This document shows positions 31,888-39,181 of a stretch of 64,000 nt of DNA, in pieces. Source of the stretch: CAIMFV01 sp040757715 (GTDB taxonomy: Bacteria > Pseudomonadota > Alphaproteobacteria > Caulobacterales > Caulobacteraceae). The translations under genes were made by a program, and so were the position numbers. The first letter of the stretch is position 1, and every line of letters starts with the position of its first letter. The stretch spans positions 124,001 through 188,000 of the forward strand of contig JBFLWS010000006.1 in the NCBI GenBank assembly GCA_040757715.1, read 5' to 3'. The notes beneath the pieces are model-generated. The model saw only the letters and a program-made list of their open reading frames with translations. It was not told the DNA's origin and ran no database searches.

Positions 31888-33693
31888 TCAGTCCTCGTCC
31901 ATCTTCAGGGCGGCGATGAAGGCCTCCTGCGGGATCTCCACCTTGCCGAACTGGCGCATGCGCTTCTTGCCCTCCTTCTGCTTGTCGAGGAGCTTGCGCT
32001 TGCGGGTGGCGTCGCCGCCGTAACACTTGGCCGTCACGTCCTTGCGCAGGGCGCGCACGGTCTCGCGGGCGATGACCTTGCCGCCGATGGCCGCCTGGAT
32101 GGGGATCTGGAACATGTGCGGCGGGATGAGGTCCTTCATCTTCTCGCACATGGAGCGGCCGCGGGTGTCGGCGCGGGTGCGGTGCACCAGCATGGAAAGC
32201 GCGTCCACCGGCTCGGCGTTGACCAGGATCGACATCTTCACGAGGTCGCCGGTGCGGTACTCCTCCATCTGGTAGTCGAAGGAGGCGTAGCCCTTGGAGA
32301 TGGACTTCAGCCGGTCATAGAAGTCGAACACCACCTCGTTCAGCGGCAGGTCGTACACCACCATGGCCCGGGCCCCCACATAGGAGAGCTCGCGCTGGGC
32401 GCCGCGGCGATCCTGGCACAGCTTGATCACCGCGCCGAGATATTCGTCCGGGGTGAAGATGGTGGCCTTGATCCACGGCTCGGCGATGGAATCGATGCGC
32501 ACGGCGTCCGGCATGTCGGCCGGGTTGTGCAGCTCGATAACATCGCCGTTGGTGAGGGTGATCTTGTAGATGACGCTCGGCGCGGTGGCGATGAGGTCGA
32601 GGTTGAACTCGCGGCTCAAGCGCTCCTGAATGATCTCCAGGTGCAAGAGCCCCAGGAACCCGCAGCGGAAGCCGAAGCCCAGGGCCGCGCTCGTCTCCAT
32701 CTCATAGGTGAAGGAGGCGTCGTTGAGGCGCAGCTTGCCCACCGCCGCGCGCAGGTCTTCGAAGTCGGCTGCGTCCACCGGGAAGAGGCCGCAGAACACC
32801 ACCGGCTGCACCGGCTTGAACCCGGCGAGCGCCTCAGGCGTCGGGCGCTTGTCGTCGGTGATGGTGGCGCCCACGGCGGCGTCGGCGACCTCCTTGATGG
32901 AGGCGGTGAGGAAGCCCACCTCGCCGGGCCCGAGGCTGTCCACCGTCTCGCCCTTGGGCCGGAACACCCCCAGACGATCGATGGTGTAGACGGCGCCGGT
33001 CTGCATCATCCGGATGCGCTGGCCCACCGTCATGCGGCCATTGAGGATGCGCACCAGCACCACCACCCCGAGATAGGCGTCGTACCAGGCGTCCACGAGC
33101 AGAGCCTTCAGGGGCTGGGTCTCATCGCCCTTGGGCGGCGGCAGGCGCTTGACGATGGCCTCCAGCACGTCGTGGATGCCGAGCCCGGTCTTAGCCGAAC
33201 ACATCACCGCGTCGGAGGCGTCGAGGCCGATGACGTCCTCGATCTGCTCGCGCACGCGTTCCGGCTCGGCGGCGGGCAGGTCCACCTTGTTCAGCACCGG
33301 CACGATTTCGTGGTTGTGGTCGAGGGCCTGATAGACATTGGCCAGGGTCTGGGCCTCCACCCCCTGGCTCGCGTCCACCACCAGGATGGAGCCTTCGCAG
33401 GCGGCGAGGCAGCGCGAGACCTCGTAGGCGAAGTCCACGTGGCCGGGCGTGTCCATCAGATTGAGCACATAGCGCTCGCCGTCGTCGGCCTTGTACTCCA
33501 GCCGCACGGTCTGAGCCTTGATGGTGATGCCGCGCTCCTTCTCGATGTCCATGGAATCGAGCACCTGCGAGGTCATCTCGCGGGCGGTCAGGGCGCCGGT
33601 CTCCTGGATCAGGCGGTCGGACAGGGTCGACTTGCCATGGTCGATGTGGGCGACGATGGAGAAGTTGCGGATGTTGGAAATCGGCACGGTCAT
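31888..33693 (-). CDS. lepA: Elongation factor 4 (LepA), ribosome-associated GTPase
   Basis: 601 residues, full length. The N-terminal GTPase domain has G1 AHIDHGKST, G3 DTPGHVDF and G4 NKVDLP. EF-G-like domains II, III and V follow, then the LepA-specific C-terminal domain (CYGGDATRKRKLLDKQKEGK KRM...). EF4 acts on stalled or misassembled ribosomes and bears on initiation and 30S biogenesis. The start MTVPISNIRNFSIVAHIDHG is standard. Confidence 0.98.
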   Translation of the reverse strand: MTVPISNIRNFSIVAHIDHGKSTLSDRLIQETGALTAREMTSQVLDSMDIEKERGITIKAQTVRLEYKADDGERYVLNLMDTPGHVDFAYEVSRCLAACEGSILVVDASQGVEAQTLANVYQALDHNHEIVPVLNKVDLPAAEPERVREQIEDVIGLDASDAVMCSAKTGLGIHDVLEAIVKRLPPPKGDETQPLKALLVDAWYDAYLGVVVLVRILNGRMTVGQRIRMMQTGAVYTIDRLGVFRPKGETVDSLGPGEVGFLTASIKEVADAAVGATITDDKRPTPEALAGFKPVQPVVFCGLFPVDAADFEDLRAAVGKLRLNDASFTYEMETSAALGFGFRCGFLGLLHLEIIQERLSREFNLDLIATAPSVIYKITLTNGDVIELHNPADMPDAVRIDSIAEPWIKATIFTPDEYLGAVIKLCQDRRGAQRELSYVGARAMVVYDLPLNEVVFDFYDRLKSISKGYASFDYQMEEYRTGDLVKMSILVNAEPVDALSMLVHRTRADTRGRSMCEKMKDLIPPHMFQIPIQAAIGGKVIARETVRALRKDVTAKCYGGDATRKRKLLDKQKEGKKRMRQFGKVEIPQEAFIAALKMDED

Positions 33694-33751
33694 GCGCGCG
33701 CCTTAGCATCGCGCCCCGATCGCGTCACCATCGAGCTTAGCTTGCGCGGCG

Positions 33752-34216
33752 CTAGGCGCTCAGCGGCTGGTTCAGCTCGGTGCGCCACTGGGACGGGTCG
33801 AGGTTGTCGGCGGGCCCCACCACATAGACTTCCCAGAGGTCGCCGCGCGGCGTGAGGCCCTTGGCCTTGATCCACTCGCCGAACTGGCCCCAGGCGCCGA
33901 ACAGGCCGTCGTAATTGCCCACATAGACCGCCCGCGCTACCTTGGCCGCCGGGCGCAGGCCCGTCTGCACGCGACCGCTGGCCTGCACGGGCGCAGCCAC
34001 CGGAAACGCCACGTCGAAGGTCATGCCGTCGGCGTCCATCTCGTGATAATGGGCGAACATCGGCCCCGCCGGCGCCACGCCCTGGGCGGCGAGCTCGGCC
34101 ATCAGTTCGCCGATGGCCGGACCGAACACGTCCTTCAGCTCCGAACGCGCGGCGTGCAGCGGGATATAGGCGATGGCCTGTTCCGGCACTTCGGCGAGGC
34201 TCGGCGATTCGATCAT
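33752..34216 (-). CDS. GyrI-like/effector-binding domain protein
   Basis: 154 residues that make up a single SOUL/GyrI-like effector-binding domain: EVPEQAIAYIPLHA at the N-terminus, a central MFAHYHEMDADGMTFDVAFPV strand pair, then GYVGNY-like VYVGNYDGLFGAWGQF and DLWEVYVVGP. These stand-alone domains relate to the effector half of AraC-family regulators and SbmC/GyrI; they bind small molecules or block gyrase inhibitors. It starts 7 bp after the PhnA-domain gene on the same strand and is probably co-transcribed with it. Confidence 0.82.
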   Translation of the reverse strand: MIESPSLAEVPEQAIAYIPLHAARSELKDVFGPAIGELMAELAAQGVAPAGPMFAHYHEMDADGMTFDVAFPVAAPVQASGRVQTGLRPAAKVARAVYVGNYDGLFGAWGQFGEWIKAKGLTPRGDLWEVYVVGPADNLDPSQWRTELNQPLSA

Positions 34217-34223
34217 GGTGGGC

Positions 34224-34439
34224 TCAGGCCTTCTTCAGGAAGCAGGTCTTCAGCACCAGGCCCTTGATCTTGTCGGAATTGCCTTCGATCTCCTCGGGGT
34301 CCGAGGTCAGGCGGATGTTCTTGATCAGGGTTCCGCGCTTGAGGCCGGTGGTGGAGCCCTTCACCTTCAGGTCCTTGATGACGGTGACATTGTCGCCGTC
34401 CTTGAGGATGTTGCCATTGCTGTCGCGCACTTCGTCCAT
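34224..34439 (-). CDS. PhnA/YjdM-type domain protein without zinc ribbon
   Basis: 71 residues (VRDSNGNILKDGDNVTVIKD, LKVKGSTTGLKRGTLIKNIR) matching the C-terminal KOW-like domain of E. coli YjdM (once called PhnA). The N-terminal zinc ribbon of about 40 residues found in YjdM is absent: the ATG at 34439 directly begins the domain, and no frame continues upstream. Short forms like this occur in many bacteria. The function is unknown, and the old link to phosphonate use is not supported by the context, as no phosphonate genes are present. Confidence 0.82.
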   Translation of the reverse strand: MDEVRDSNGNILKDGDNVTVIKDLKVKGSTTGLKRGTLIKNIRLTSDPEEIEGNSDKIKGLVLKTCFLKKA

Positions 34440-34598
34440 GGGGCCCTCGCGGAAATCGTCGCAGAGCCGCTAGCATCCCCAGCGTAAACGGCCAAGCGGC
34501 GCTTACGGTAAACTCAGCGTTAAGGCTCCTTAGGCATTTCTGAATCGAAATTCGGCCGCAATGGCTTTCTAGCCTGCGCGCGTCATTTGGAGCTGTCG

Positions 34599-35282
34599 AT
34601 GGATCGCCGCAATCTCATCCGCCTCGGGGTTGGTCTCGCCGCCGGAGCGGCTACGGAGCGCGCCTTTGCGCAAGGTCCGGCCGCATCGCCGAACGTGACG
34701 CCGAGCCAGCAGCCCGCCCCGCCCCCGCCGCAGGGCACGCCGACCATGCCCGAGCCCGCCCCCACCATCCGCCCCAACTACGCCGCCACGCCCCAGGCCG
34801 ACACCTACAGCAAGAACGAGATCGTCGGCGCCGCCTCGGACTTCCTCGGCGTCGGAGCCGAGGCGGTGGGCGCGGCCATCGAGAAGGTGTTCGCCGACAA
34901 CGGCCGCCCCACGGGCTATATCGCTGGCCAGGAAGGCGCCGCGGCCTGGATCCTTGGCCTGCGCTACGGCAACGGCCAGCTCTACATGAAGAACCGTCAG
35001 CCCGAGCACGTCTACTGGCGCGGCCCGTCGGTGGGCTTTGACCTGCGCGCCAATGCGTCGCGGGTGTTCACCCTTTGCTACAATCTGCAGTTCCCGGAAT
35101 CCATCTTCCAGCGCTTCCCCGGCGTGGAGGGCTCAGCCTATTTCATTGGCGGGCTTGGGGTGAACTATCAGAAGGCCAACGGCATCGTGCTCGCCCCGGT
35201 GCGGGCGGGCGTCGGCCTCGGCGCGGGCGCCAACATCGGCTATCTCGCCTATGCCCGCAATTCCAGCTGGGTTCCGTTCTGA
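34599..35282 (+). CDS. eipA: EipA family cell-envelope integrity protein (DUF1134)
   Basis: 227 residues from ATG 34599, with TTTGGAG upstream. An N-terminal export signal (MDRRNLIRLGVGLAAGAATERAFA, with an RR pair) and a proline-rich linker (30-60) precede the DUF1134 domain: SKNEIVGAASDFLGVGAEAV, ADNGRPTGYIAGQEG, RGPSVGFDLRANASRVFTL, FPGVEGSAYFIGGLGVNYQ, and VGLGAGANIGYLAY at the end. In Brucella, EipA is a periplasmic beta-barrel protein needed for envelope integrity and virulence. It is followed at once by two glycosyltransferase genes, which suits an envelope role. Confidence 0.9.
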   Translation: MDRRNLIRLGVGLAAGAATERAFAQGPAASPNVTPSQQPAPPPPQGTPTMPEPAPTIRPNYAATPQADTYSKNEIVGAASDFLGVGAEAVGAAIEKVFADNGRPTGYIAGQEGAAAWILGLRYGNGQLYMKNRQPEHVYWRGPSVGFDLRANASRVFTLCYNLQFPESIFQRFPGVEGSAYFIGGLGVNYQKANGIVLAPVRAGVGLGAGANIGYLAYARNSSWVPF

Positions 35283-35323
35283 AAGCTCTGGACGCAAGAC
35301 CCCTCGCCGATCATTTAGGCGTC

Positions 35324-36502
35324 GTGCGCCCCGATCTGAGACATCTCGATCTGACAGGTAAGGTCATCTTGCAGGTGATCCCCGCCCTCGACACCGGGGG
35401 CGCGGAGCAGACCACGCTGGATGTGGCCGAGGCGGTGGTGAAGGCCGGCGGCCGGGCCCTGGTCGCCTCCCGTGGCGGCCGCATGAACGAGCAGCTCAAG
35501 GCCAGGGGCGGCGAGCTGATCCCCCTGCCCCTGCATTCCAAGGCCCCGGGCGATCTGATCTTCTGCGCCCGCCAGCTGCTTCAGGCCATCCGCCGCCACA
35601 AGGTCAGCCTGGTGCATGTGCGCTCGCGCGCGCCGGCCTACCCGGCTTTCTGGGCGGCTCGCCGCGCCCACGTGCCGATGCTGGCCACCTATCACGGGGT
35701 CTATAACGCCCGCTCGCCGCTGAAGCGCTGGTACAATTCGATCATGACCCGCGGCGATCTGACCATCGCCAATTCCGACTACACCCGCGCCCACGTGCTG
35801 GCCGAGCATGGAACCACCCCCGAGCGAGTGATCAGCATCCCGCGCGGCGTCGATCTCACGCGCTTCACGCCGGAGCTGGTGTCGCCCGGGCGCGTGGCCC
35901 TGCTGCGCCGCAAGTGGGCGCTGGAGAACGATCCCCGCCCCGTGGCTCTCCTCGCCGGCCGCCTCACCCGCTGGAAGGGCCAGACCCTGGCCATTGAGGC
36001 CCTGGGCCGGCTGAAGGCGCAAGGTCGCGACGATCTCATTCTGGTGCTGGCCGGGGATGATCAGGGCCGCGGCGAATACTCCGCCGAGCTCCACCGCCTG
36101 ACCCGTGATTTGGGCGTGGCGGATCAGGTGCGCTTCGCCGGCCATGTGGCCGACATGCCTGCCGCCTATCTCGCCGCCGACTTCGCCCTCGCTCCGTCGC
36201 TGGAGCCCGAAGCCTTCGGCCGCACCGCCGTAGAGCCGCAGGTGATGGGGCGCCTGGTGCTGGCCGCCAACCATGGCGCGGCCACGGAGACGGTGATCGA
36301 CGGCGAGACCGGCTTCCTTCTGCCGCCCGGCGATGTGGGGGCCTGGGCCGAAGGGCTGAAACGCGCCCTCGATCTCACGCCAGAAGACCGCGCGGCCATG
36401 ACCGCCGCCGCCGCTGAGCGTTCCCGCCGGCTCTATTCGCTCGAGGCCATGACCGAGGCGACGCTGGCCGTGTACCAGCGGCTGCTCTCCGGCGCGGCCT
36501 GA
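35324..36502 (+). CDS. Glycosyltransferase family 4 (GT-B), LPS type
   Basis: 392 residues from the GTG at 35324; the start is uncertain, because the frame is open through the end of eipA. The N-terminal Rossmann half begins KVILQVIPALDTGGAEQTT. The C-terminal half has VALLAGRLTRWKGQTLAIEA, the donor-binding PSLEPEAFGRTAVEPQ with its paired glutamates, and an E-ATETVIDGETGFLLPPGD region. It probably transfers a sugar from a nucleotide-sugar to lipopolysaccharide or another surface glycan at the cytoplasmic face. It lies directly downstream of eipA and 4 bp before a heptosyltransferase-like gene. Confidence 0.9.
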   Translation: MRPDLRHLDLTGKVILQVIPALDTGGAEQTTLDVAEAVVKAGGRALVASRGGRMNEQLKARGGELIPLPLHSKAPGDLIFCARQLLQAIRRHKVSLVHVRSRAPAYPAFWAARRAHVPMLATYHGVYNARSPLKRWYNSIMTRGDLTIANSDYTRAHVLAEHGTTPERVISIPRGVDLTRFTPELVSPGRVALLRRKWALENDPRPVALLAGRLTRWKGQTLAIEALGRLKAQGRDDLILVLAGDDQGRGEYSAELHRLTRDLGVADQVRFAGHVADMPAAYLAADFALAPSLEPEAFGRTAVEPQVMGRLVLAANHGAATETVIDGETGFLLPPGDVGAWAEGLKRALDLTPEDRAAMTAAAAERSRRLYSLEAMTEATLAVYQRLLSGAA

Positions 36503-36506
36503 ACCC

Positions 36507-37466
36507 ATGCTCATCCTCGTCATCAAGCTCGCCGCCCTGGGCGACATGGTGCAGTCCTTCCCCTCGTTTCGGCGCATCCGCGCGGCGCATCCGGAGGCGG
36601 AGTTGCACCTCCTCACCACGCCTCCGTTTGTCAGCCTCGCCAAGGCCTCAGGCCTGTTCGACCGCATCGACGGCGACGGCCGCCCGCGCACGCTTCTGGA
36701 GCATCTGAAGCTGTTCGCCCGCCTGCGCCGCGAACGCTATGACCGGGTCTATGACCTCCAGACCTCCGAGCGGTCCTCGAGCTACTTCTACGCCCTGTGG
36801 CCGCGCCGGCCGGACTGGTCCGGCATCGCCAAGGGGTGCAGCCTGCCGCACGCCAACCCGAAGCGCGACTTCATGCACACCCTGGAGCGCGAGGCCGAGC
36901 AGCTGAAGTTCGCCGGGCTCTGGCCCGACGCCCCCACGGCCCCCGGAACCGCCCCGCCGCCAGACCTCTCCTTCATGTTCGCCGTGCCGCGCGCGGACCA
37001 GCAGCCGGCCGCCTTTGGCCTGTCATCCCCCTACGCCCTCCTTGTGCCTGGCGCCTCGCCGCTGCGGCCGCTGAAACGCTGGCCGGCTGAGCGCTACGGC
37101 GCCCTTGCCCGCGACCTCGCGGCGGCCGGCATGCAGGTCGCCGTCGTCGGAGGTCCAGGCGAGGCGGCCATCGCCGAGCAAATCCAGCAGCTTGCACCGC
37201 AAACCCGCAGCCTGTGCGGGTGTACCGACTTCGCGCAGGTTGCGGCGCTCGGGGCTCAGGCGGCGCTGTGCGTGGGCAACGACACCGGCCCCACCCACCT
37301 CATCGCGGCGACCGGCGCCCCCACCCTCGTCCTGTTCGGCGAGGACTCCGATCCGGCCCTCTGCGCCCCTCGCGGCGCGCGTGTGCGCGTACTGCAACGC
37401 GACCCCCTGGCCACACTCGAGCCAGAGACCGTGTTGAAAGAGTCGCAAGCCCTGACCATCGCTTGA
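36507..37466 (+). CDS. Glycosyltransferase family 9 (ADP-heptose:LPS heptosyltransferase type)
   Basis: 319 residues. The N-terminal ILVIKLAALGDMVQSFPSFR is the GT9 signature for acceptor and catalytic residues; the C-terminal nucleotide-binding site reads CVGNDTGPTHLIAATGAPTL followed by FGEDSDP. The family adds heptose or related sugars to the LPS core at the cytoplasmic membrane. The spacing of 4 bp to the GT4 gene shows an operon. It ends 111 bp before infC. Confidence 0.92.
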   Translation: MLILVIKLAALGDMVQSFPSFRRIRAAHPEAELHLLTTPPFVSLAKASGLFDRIDGDGRPRTLLEHLKLFARLRRERYDRVYDLQTSERSSSYFYALWPRRPDWSGIAKGCSLPHANPKRDFMHTLEREAEQLKFAGLWPDAPTAPGTAPPPDLSFMFAVPRADQQPAAFGLSSPYALLVPGASPLRPLKRWPAERYGALARDLAAAGMQVAVVGGPGEAAIAEQIQQLAPQTRSLCGCTDFAQVAALGAQAALCVGNDTGPTHLIAATGAPTLVLFGEDSDPALCAPRGARVRVLQRDPLATLEPETVLKESQALTIA

Positions 37467-37577
37467 AAAAAGCCCATTTTCCTGCGATCTTTTGGGATTG
37501 TGGGTGGGTTGTGACTCGTTGTTGAGACAACGGCGCTAAATCCCCCGCATCCCAGCCACTGATAGGAGACCGCCGCT

Positions 37578-38111
37578 ATTCGCCGCCCGATGCAAACACC
37601 GCCGACCAAGGATGGCCCGCGGATCAATGAGGATATCCGCGTTCCGCGAGTGTTGTTGATCGACCAGAACGGCGAGAAGCAGGGGGTCATGCCCACCTCC
37701 GCCGCCTTGGAAGCCGCCGAGGAGGCGGGGCTCGATCTTGTGGAAGTGTCGCCCAACTCCGATCCGCCCGTTTGCAAGATTCTGGACTTTGGCAAGTACA
37801 AGTTCCAGGAGCAAAAGAAGAAGAACGAGGCGCGCAAGCGGCAGAAGGTCGTCGAAATCAAAGAGATCAAGCTGCGACCCAATATCGACGTCCATGACTA
37901 TGAGGTGAAGGCCAAGGCCATGCGCCGCTTCTTTGAAGAGGGCGACAAGGTGAAGGTGACGCTGCGCTTCCGCGGCCGCGAACTGGCCCACCCCGAACTT
38001 GGCATGAAGCTGCTGCAGCAGGTGAAGGCCGACTTCGAAGAGGCGGCCAAGGTCGAATACGAGCCGCGCATGGAAGGCAAGCAGATGATCATGATCCTCG
38101 CGCCTCGCTAA
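37578..38111 (+). CDS. infC: Translation initiation factor IF-3, AUU start
   Basis: 177 residues when started at ATT 37578. The Shine-Dalgarno AGGAG (37564-37568) stands 9 nt before this ATT but 21 nt before the first ATG (37590), and the four extra codons (RRP after the initiator) are in frame. Both IF3 domains are complete: the N-terminal GPRINEDIRVPRVLLIDQNG and VCKILDFGKYKFQEQKKK, the basic linker, and the C-terminal KEIKLRPNIDVHDYEVK and EGKQMIMILAPR. IF3 rejects non-AUG initiation, so an AUU start allows autoregulation as known in E. coli. Confidence 0.95.
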   Translation: MRRPMQTPPTKDGPRINEDIRVPRVLLIDQNGEKQGVMPTSAALEAAEEAGLDLVEVSPNSDPPVCKILDFGKYKFQEQKKKNEARKRQKVVEIKEIKLRPNIDVHDYEVKAKAMRRFFEEGDKVKVTLRFRGRELAHPELGMKLLQQVKADFEEAAKVEYEPRMEGKQMIMILAPR

Positions 38112-38159
38112 GCGGGTCCGAGGAAAAGTGGGAACCGATTTTCCGCCCGCGGACCCGCT
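38111..38159. repeat. Interspersed palindromic repeat, type 2 (copy B)
   Basis: The arms AGCGGGTCCG and CGGACCCGCT are exactly complementary and enclose AGGAAAAGTGGGAACC-GATTTTCCGCC. It begins on the last base of the infC stop. The copy at 57182-57230 is almost identical, with one core difference and one at the last base. It may end or protect the infC transcript. Confidence 0.88.
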
Positions 38160-38220
38160 CAATAAAGATCACTTCCCCATCACACAGTTGCGCCGGGCCC
38201 CGTTTTGCCTTAAACGACCC

Positions 38221-38307
38221 GGCTCTTCCGGAGCCGCCTGGCCAAAGGCATGCCATGGCGGCTCGTCACGCTGAAAAGAAGGACGGGCCTTCGGGTCCGT
38301 GAGCCAA
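38221..38307 (+). promoter_or_regulatory. rpmI leader: UUCG hairpin between Shine-Dalgarno and start
   Basis: The only good Shine-Dalgarno, AAGGA (38279-38283), lies 24 nt before the rpmI ATG. Between them ACGGGCC (38283-38289) pairs with GGTCCGT (38294-38300) under a C(UUCG)G tetraloop. Folding the hairpin would leave an effective gap of 7-8 nt. A second small hairpin, GGCTC-TTCCG-GAGCC, lies at 38221-38235. Confidence 0.5.
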
Positions 38308-38505
38308 ATGCCGAAGTTGAAGACCAAGTCGGGCGCCAAGAAGCGCTTCAAGATCACGGCTACGGGCAAGGTGAAGGCTGGCGTCGCCGGCAAGCGCCAC
38401 CGCCTGATCAGCCACAACGGCAAGTACATCCGCTCCAACCGGGGCACCAAGGTGATGACGGACTCTGACGCCAAGTCGATCAAGTCCTGGCTGCCGTACG
38501 GCTGA
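38308..38505 (+). CDS. rpmI: 50S ribosomal protein L35
   Basis: 65 residues from ATG 38308 (MPKLKTKSGAKKRFKITATG, then GKRHRLISHNGKYIRSNRGT), the full bacterial L35. An upstream in-frame GTG at 38299 lies inside the leader hairpin and is rejected, since L35 proteins begin MPK. It sits between infC and rplT, the classic translation-factor cluster. Confidence 0.97.
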   Translation: MPKLKTKSGAKKRFKITATGKVKAGVAGKRHRLISHNGKYIRSNRGTKVMTDSDAKSIKSWLPYG

Positions 38506-38543
38506 TTTCTCAAACATTCCAACGATCTTGAAGGTGAACTGAT

Positions 38544-38900
38544 ATGGCTCGCGTCAAGCGCGGCGTCACCGCCCACGCCAAGCACAAAAAGGTTCTTGAA
38601 AAGGCCAAAGGCTTTTACGGCCGCCGCAAGAACACCATCCGCACCGCCAAGGCCGCCGTCGACAAGGCCGGCCAGTATTCCTATCGCGACCGCAAGGTGC
38701 GCAAGCGCAGCTTCCGCGCCCTGTGGATTCAGCGCATCAACGCCGCGGCGCGCCTGGAAGGCTTTACCTACTCCCAGTTTATTCACGGCCTGGACGTGGC
38801 TGGGATCGACATGGACCGCAAGGTGTTGGCCGATGTGGCCGGCGCCGATCCCGTTGCGTTCAAGGCCATCGCCGACAAGGTGCGCGCCGCCCTGGCCTAA
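38544..38900 (+). CDS. rplT: 50S ribosomal protein L20
   Basis: 118 residues, complete: the long basic N-terminal extension MARVKRGVTAHAKHKKVLEK with GFYGRRKNTIRTA, and the globular part with RKVRKRSFRALWIQRINAA and YSQFIHGL. L20 is an early 23S rRNA binder needed for 50S assembly, and in other bacteria it represses its own operon by binding the mRNA leader. A good AAGGTGA lies 9 nt before the start. It ends 281 bp before pheS. Confidence 0.98.
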   Translation: MARVKRGVTAHAKHKKVLEKAKGFYGRRKNTIRTAKAAVDKAGQYSYRDRKVRKRSFRALWIQRINAAARLEGFTYSQFIHGLDVAGIDMDRKVLADVAGADPVAFKAIADKVRAALA

Positions 38901-38917
38901 GAGCCAATTTTATTGTC

Positions 38918-39055
38918 GTCATCCTCGGGCTCGGTCCGGGGATGACGGTCGGCGACTTCTCTATACCGAACAATCCCGGCGGAAGCCGGGACCTAGGGCT
39001 GTCCAGCTTTCCGGCAAGCTCGCCAAAAAAGCCTGGGTCCTCGCCTTCGCGAGGA
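38918..39055. repeat. Mosaic intergenic palindromic element between rplT and pheS
   Basis: Three hairpins in tandem: GTCATCC (38918-38924) with GGATGAC (38940-38946); CCCGGC-GGAA-GCCGGG (38975-38990); and TCCTCG-CCTTCG-CGAGGA (39038-39055). The strings GGGACCTAGGGCT and AGCCTGGGTCC inside also pair imperfectly, making a larger cloverleaf-like fold. It resembles the tcatcctcg...cgaggatga type of repeat seen between genes of alphaproteobacteria (from memory). The rest of the 281-bp gap holds nothing recognised. Confidence 0.65.
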
Positions 39056-39181
39056 TGAGCGGAATTAGATATTACCTCCGCGCCATGCGGAATACCGCCT
39101 GCCGCGCCGCTCTCGAAACCTGGCGGAGGAGCGCCTATAAGGCGCGTCTCCAAGGACGCCTCCAGTTCCTGCAGGATGACG

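Noticed and set aside
39060..39181. A pheS attenuator with a Phe-rich leader peptide
   Set aside because: No short frame with clustered Phe codons precedes pheS, and no terminator with a T-run was found.
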